Assembly: GCA_001513395.1 (NCBI GenBank)
Contig: LFTP01000116.1
Coordinates: forward strand, 7,708-14,625
DNA: 6,918 nucleotides
Direction: 5' to 3'
From: Clostridia bacterium DTU080
Lineage (GTDB): Bacteria > Bacillota > Limnochordia > DTU080
The notes under the pieces were generated by a model. That model was not told where the DNA came from. It did no database searches and saw nothing but the letters and a program-made list of their open reading frames with translations. Positions 5,236 to 6,918 of this stretch are shown here, in pieces (position 1 is the stretch's first letter; each line of letters starts with the position of its first letter). The position numbers were made by a program, and so were the translations under genes.

Positions 5236-6918
5236 TTACTCCAAACCGACGGCCGGTTTCGCGGTCTTTGACGGTTGCTTATCGGATTTGGTTTCTTTAT
5301 TGACCTCTACCGCAGCTCGGGCAGGTTCCGGTTGCAAAAGCTCCTGAGAAGCGACTTCATCGCCGTCGGATACTTCAACGGCACCGGCTGACGTTGCCGG
5401 AGTAGACTCCATGATCTGCTCAAACTCCTGACGGTTGACCGTCTCTTTCTCTTTCAGCACCTCCACCACGGCGAGAACTCTGTCCCAGTTGGCGCGCAGG
5501 AGACTCAGAGCTCGGTCATAGGCTTCATCGACCAGTTTGCGAACTTCCCTGTCTATCGCCGCCGCAACCTCTTCGCTGTAATTGCGCTGCCGGGAGATGT
5601 CACGCCCGAGGAAGATCTGTTCCTCGTTCGGGTGACCATACGTAATCGGCCCGAGGCGATCACTCATACCCCATTCGGTAACCATCCGACGAGCCAACTT
5701 GGTGACGCGCTCCAGATCGTTTTGCGCTCCGGTCGTGATCTCATCCTTGTCAAAAGCGATCTCTTCGGCAGCCCGACCACCGAGCATATCGGTCAAGACG
5801 TCGAGCATCTCAGCTCGAGTGTGTACGACTCTCTCTTCCTCGGGTAAGGTCATGGTATACCCGCCGGCAAAGCCGCGACCGACGATGGTCACTTTATGCA
5901 CCGGATCGGCGTTGGGAAGAAGATAGGCGACGACGGCATGCCCGGCCTCATGGTAGGCGAAGACTTCCTTATCCTTGTCGGTCACCCGGCGGTTCTTGCG
6001 CTGAGGACCCATGATGACCCGATCGATGGCCTCCTCCACTTCTTCCATGCTGATGACTCTCTTGTTTCGCCGGGCGGCCAGTATAGCCGCTTCGTTCAGC
6101 ACGTTCTCCAGATCGGCTCCTGAGAAGCCCGGAGTGCTCTTGGCCACCACCTCTAAGTCCACATCATCGGCCAAGGGTTTGTTGCGAGCGTGGATCTTAA
6201 GGATGGCCTCCCGACCAGCCACGTCAGGACGGTCCACGACGATCTTGCGATCGAAACGTCCGGGACGCAACAGAGCCGGATCAAGGACATCAGGCCTGTT
6301 AGTGGCTGCCATAACGATGATCCCGCTGCTTGATTCAAAACCGTCCAACTCAACCAGGAGCTGATTGAGAGTCTGCTCACGCTCATCATGGCCGCCGCCC
6401 AAACCGGCACCTCGCTGTCGGCCTACGGCATCCAATTCATCGATGAAGATAATACAAGGGCTGTTCTTTTTGGCGGTCTCAAACAGATCGCGAACGCGCG
6501 AGGCTCCGACCCCAACGAACATCTCCACGAAGTCCGAACCGGATATAGAAAAGAAGGGAACCCCCGCCTCGCCGGCCACAGCTCTGCCGAGCAAGGTCTT
6601 ACCGGTGCCCGGAGGTCCCATGAGCAAAACACCCTTCGGGATTTTCGCTCCCAATTCCACAAATTTCTTGGGGTGCTTCAAAAACTCAACTACCTCAGCC
6701 AGCTCTTGCTTGGCTTCGTCTACCCCGGCTACATCATCGAAACGCACTTTGGGTTTGTCCTCAGTGTGCAGCTTCGCCCGGCTCTTGCCAAAAGACATCG
6801 CTCTGTTGTTGCTGCCTTGCATCTGGTTGAGAATAAAAAGCCATATGGCGACGAAGATGACCAGGGTTATCAGGTTCGGCAACAAGGCCACCCACCACGG
6901 CGTAGGCGGGGGCGGTTG
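5236..6918 (-). CDS. ftsH: ATP-dependent zinc metalloprotease FtsH, 5' end beyond the window
   Basis: FtsH is a membrane-anchored AAA+ protease that extracts and degrades misfolded membrane proteins and regulatory proteins. The open frame continues to the right edge; 560 residues are visible and roughly the first 100 (first membrane helix and extracytoplasmic domain) are missing. A GTG at 6891 is internal, because in-frame QPPPPTPWW precedes it in the usual linker position. In visible numbering the order is: second membrane helix (about 11-31), Walker A GPPGTGKT (101-108), pore motif FVG (134-136), Walker B IIFIDELD (156-163), second region of homology ending RPGRFDR (218-224), the zinc site HEAGH (323-327), and third zinc ligand Asp401 in TTGAQNDLE. 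The tail (after about 500) is hydrophilic and charged, as is common. It is the first visible gene of the operon; its promoter is off the window. Confidence 0.98.
   Translation of the reverse strand, partial: QPPPPTPWWVALLPNLITLVIFVAIWLFILNQMQGSNNRAMSFGKSRAKLHTEDKPKVRFDDVAGVDEAKQELAEVVEFLKHPKKFVELGAKIPKGVLLMGPPGTGKTLLGRAVAGEAGVPFFSISGSDFVEMFVGVGASRVRDLFETAKKNSPCIIFIDELDAVGRQRGAGLGGGHDEREQTLNQLLVELDGFESSSGIIVMAATNRPDVLDPALLRPGRFDRKIVVDRPDVAGREAILKIHARNKPLADDVDLEVVAKSTPGFSGADLENVLNEAAILAARRNKRVISMEEVEEAIDRVIMGPQRKNRRVTDKDKEVFAYHEAGHAVVAYLLPNADPVHKVTIVGRGFAGGYTMTLPEEERVVHTRAEMLDVLTDMLGGRAAEEIAFDKDEITTGAQNDLERVTKLARRMVTEWGMSDRLGPITYGHPNEEQIFLGRDISRQRNYSEEVAAAIDREVRKLVDEAYDRALSLLRANWDRVLAVVEVLKEKETVNRQEFEQIMESTPATSAGAVEVSDGDEVASQELLQPEPARAAVEVNKETKSDKQPSKTAKPAVGLE

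Noticed and set aside
5236..6891. ftsH starting at the GTG at 6891
   Set aside because: The frame stays open to the window edge, with the expected linker residues upstream and the first membrane helix still missing, so the GTG codes an internal valine.

Overview
The window looks like chromosomal DNA from a Gram-positive, probably spore-forming bacterium of the Bacillota, with a moderately high GC content. The evidence is strong GGAGG-type ribosome binding sites, use of TTG and GTG starts, a folate-dependent TrmFO, a solitary BioY beside a BirA with a DNA-binding domain, and a secreted peptidoglycan-binding protein resembling the N-terminus of the spore cortex-lytic enzyme SleB. The genus cannot be named from the sequence alone.

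Right to left on the minus strand runs a tight operon: ftsH (its 5' end lies beyond the right edge), folB, birA, bioY and trmFO. The gaps are 6, 11, 87 and 22 bp. The products cover membrane protein quality control (FtsH), folate synthesis (FolB), biotin attachment and biotin-gene repression (BirA), biotin uptake (BioY) and folate-dependent methylation of tRNA U54 (TrmFO). FolB and TrmFO are linked through folate, and BirA and BioY through biotin. The operon promoter is outside the window.

trmFO runs head-on into a plus-strand short-chain dehydrogenase/reductase gene (1057-1833), with only 3 bp between the two stop codons. That gene diverges from a minus-strand SGNH/GDSL hydrolase gene (226-888). 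The 168-bp divergent region holds an extended -10 promoter for each gene and an 11-bp palindrome in front of the dehydrogenase -10.

At the left edge, minus strand, is the start of a secreted peptidoglycan-binding protein. It begins at a TTG at position 149, so ATG-only gene calling would miss it. A long imperfect inverted repeat (160-218) lies between it and the hydrolase gene. It could fold into a 17-bp RNA stem that overlaps the start of the ribosome binding site.

Most of the window is ordinary housekeeping sequence. I see no CRISPR array, insertion sequence, RNA gene, phage gene or defence system. The non-standard signals are the hairpin at 160-218 and the divergent control region.
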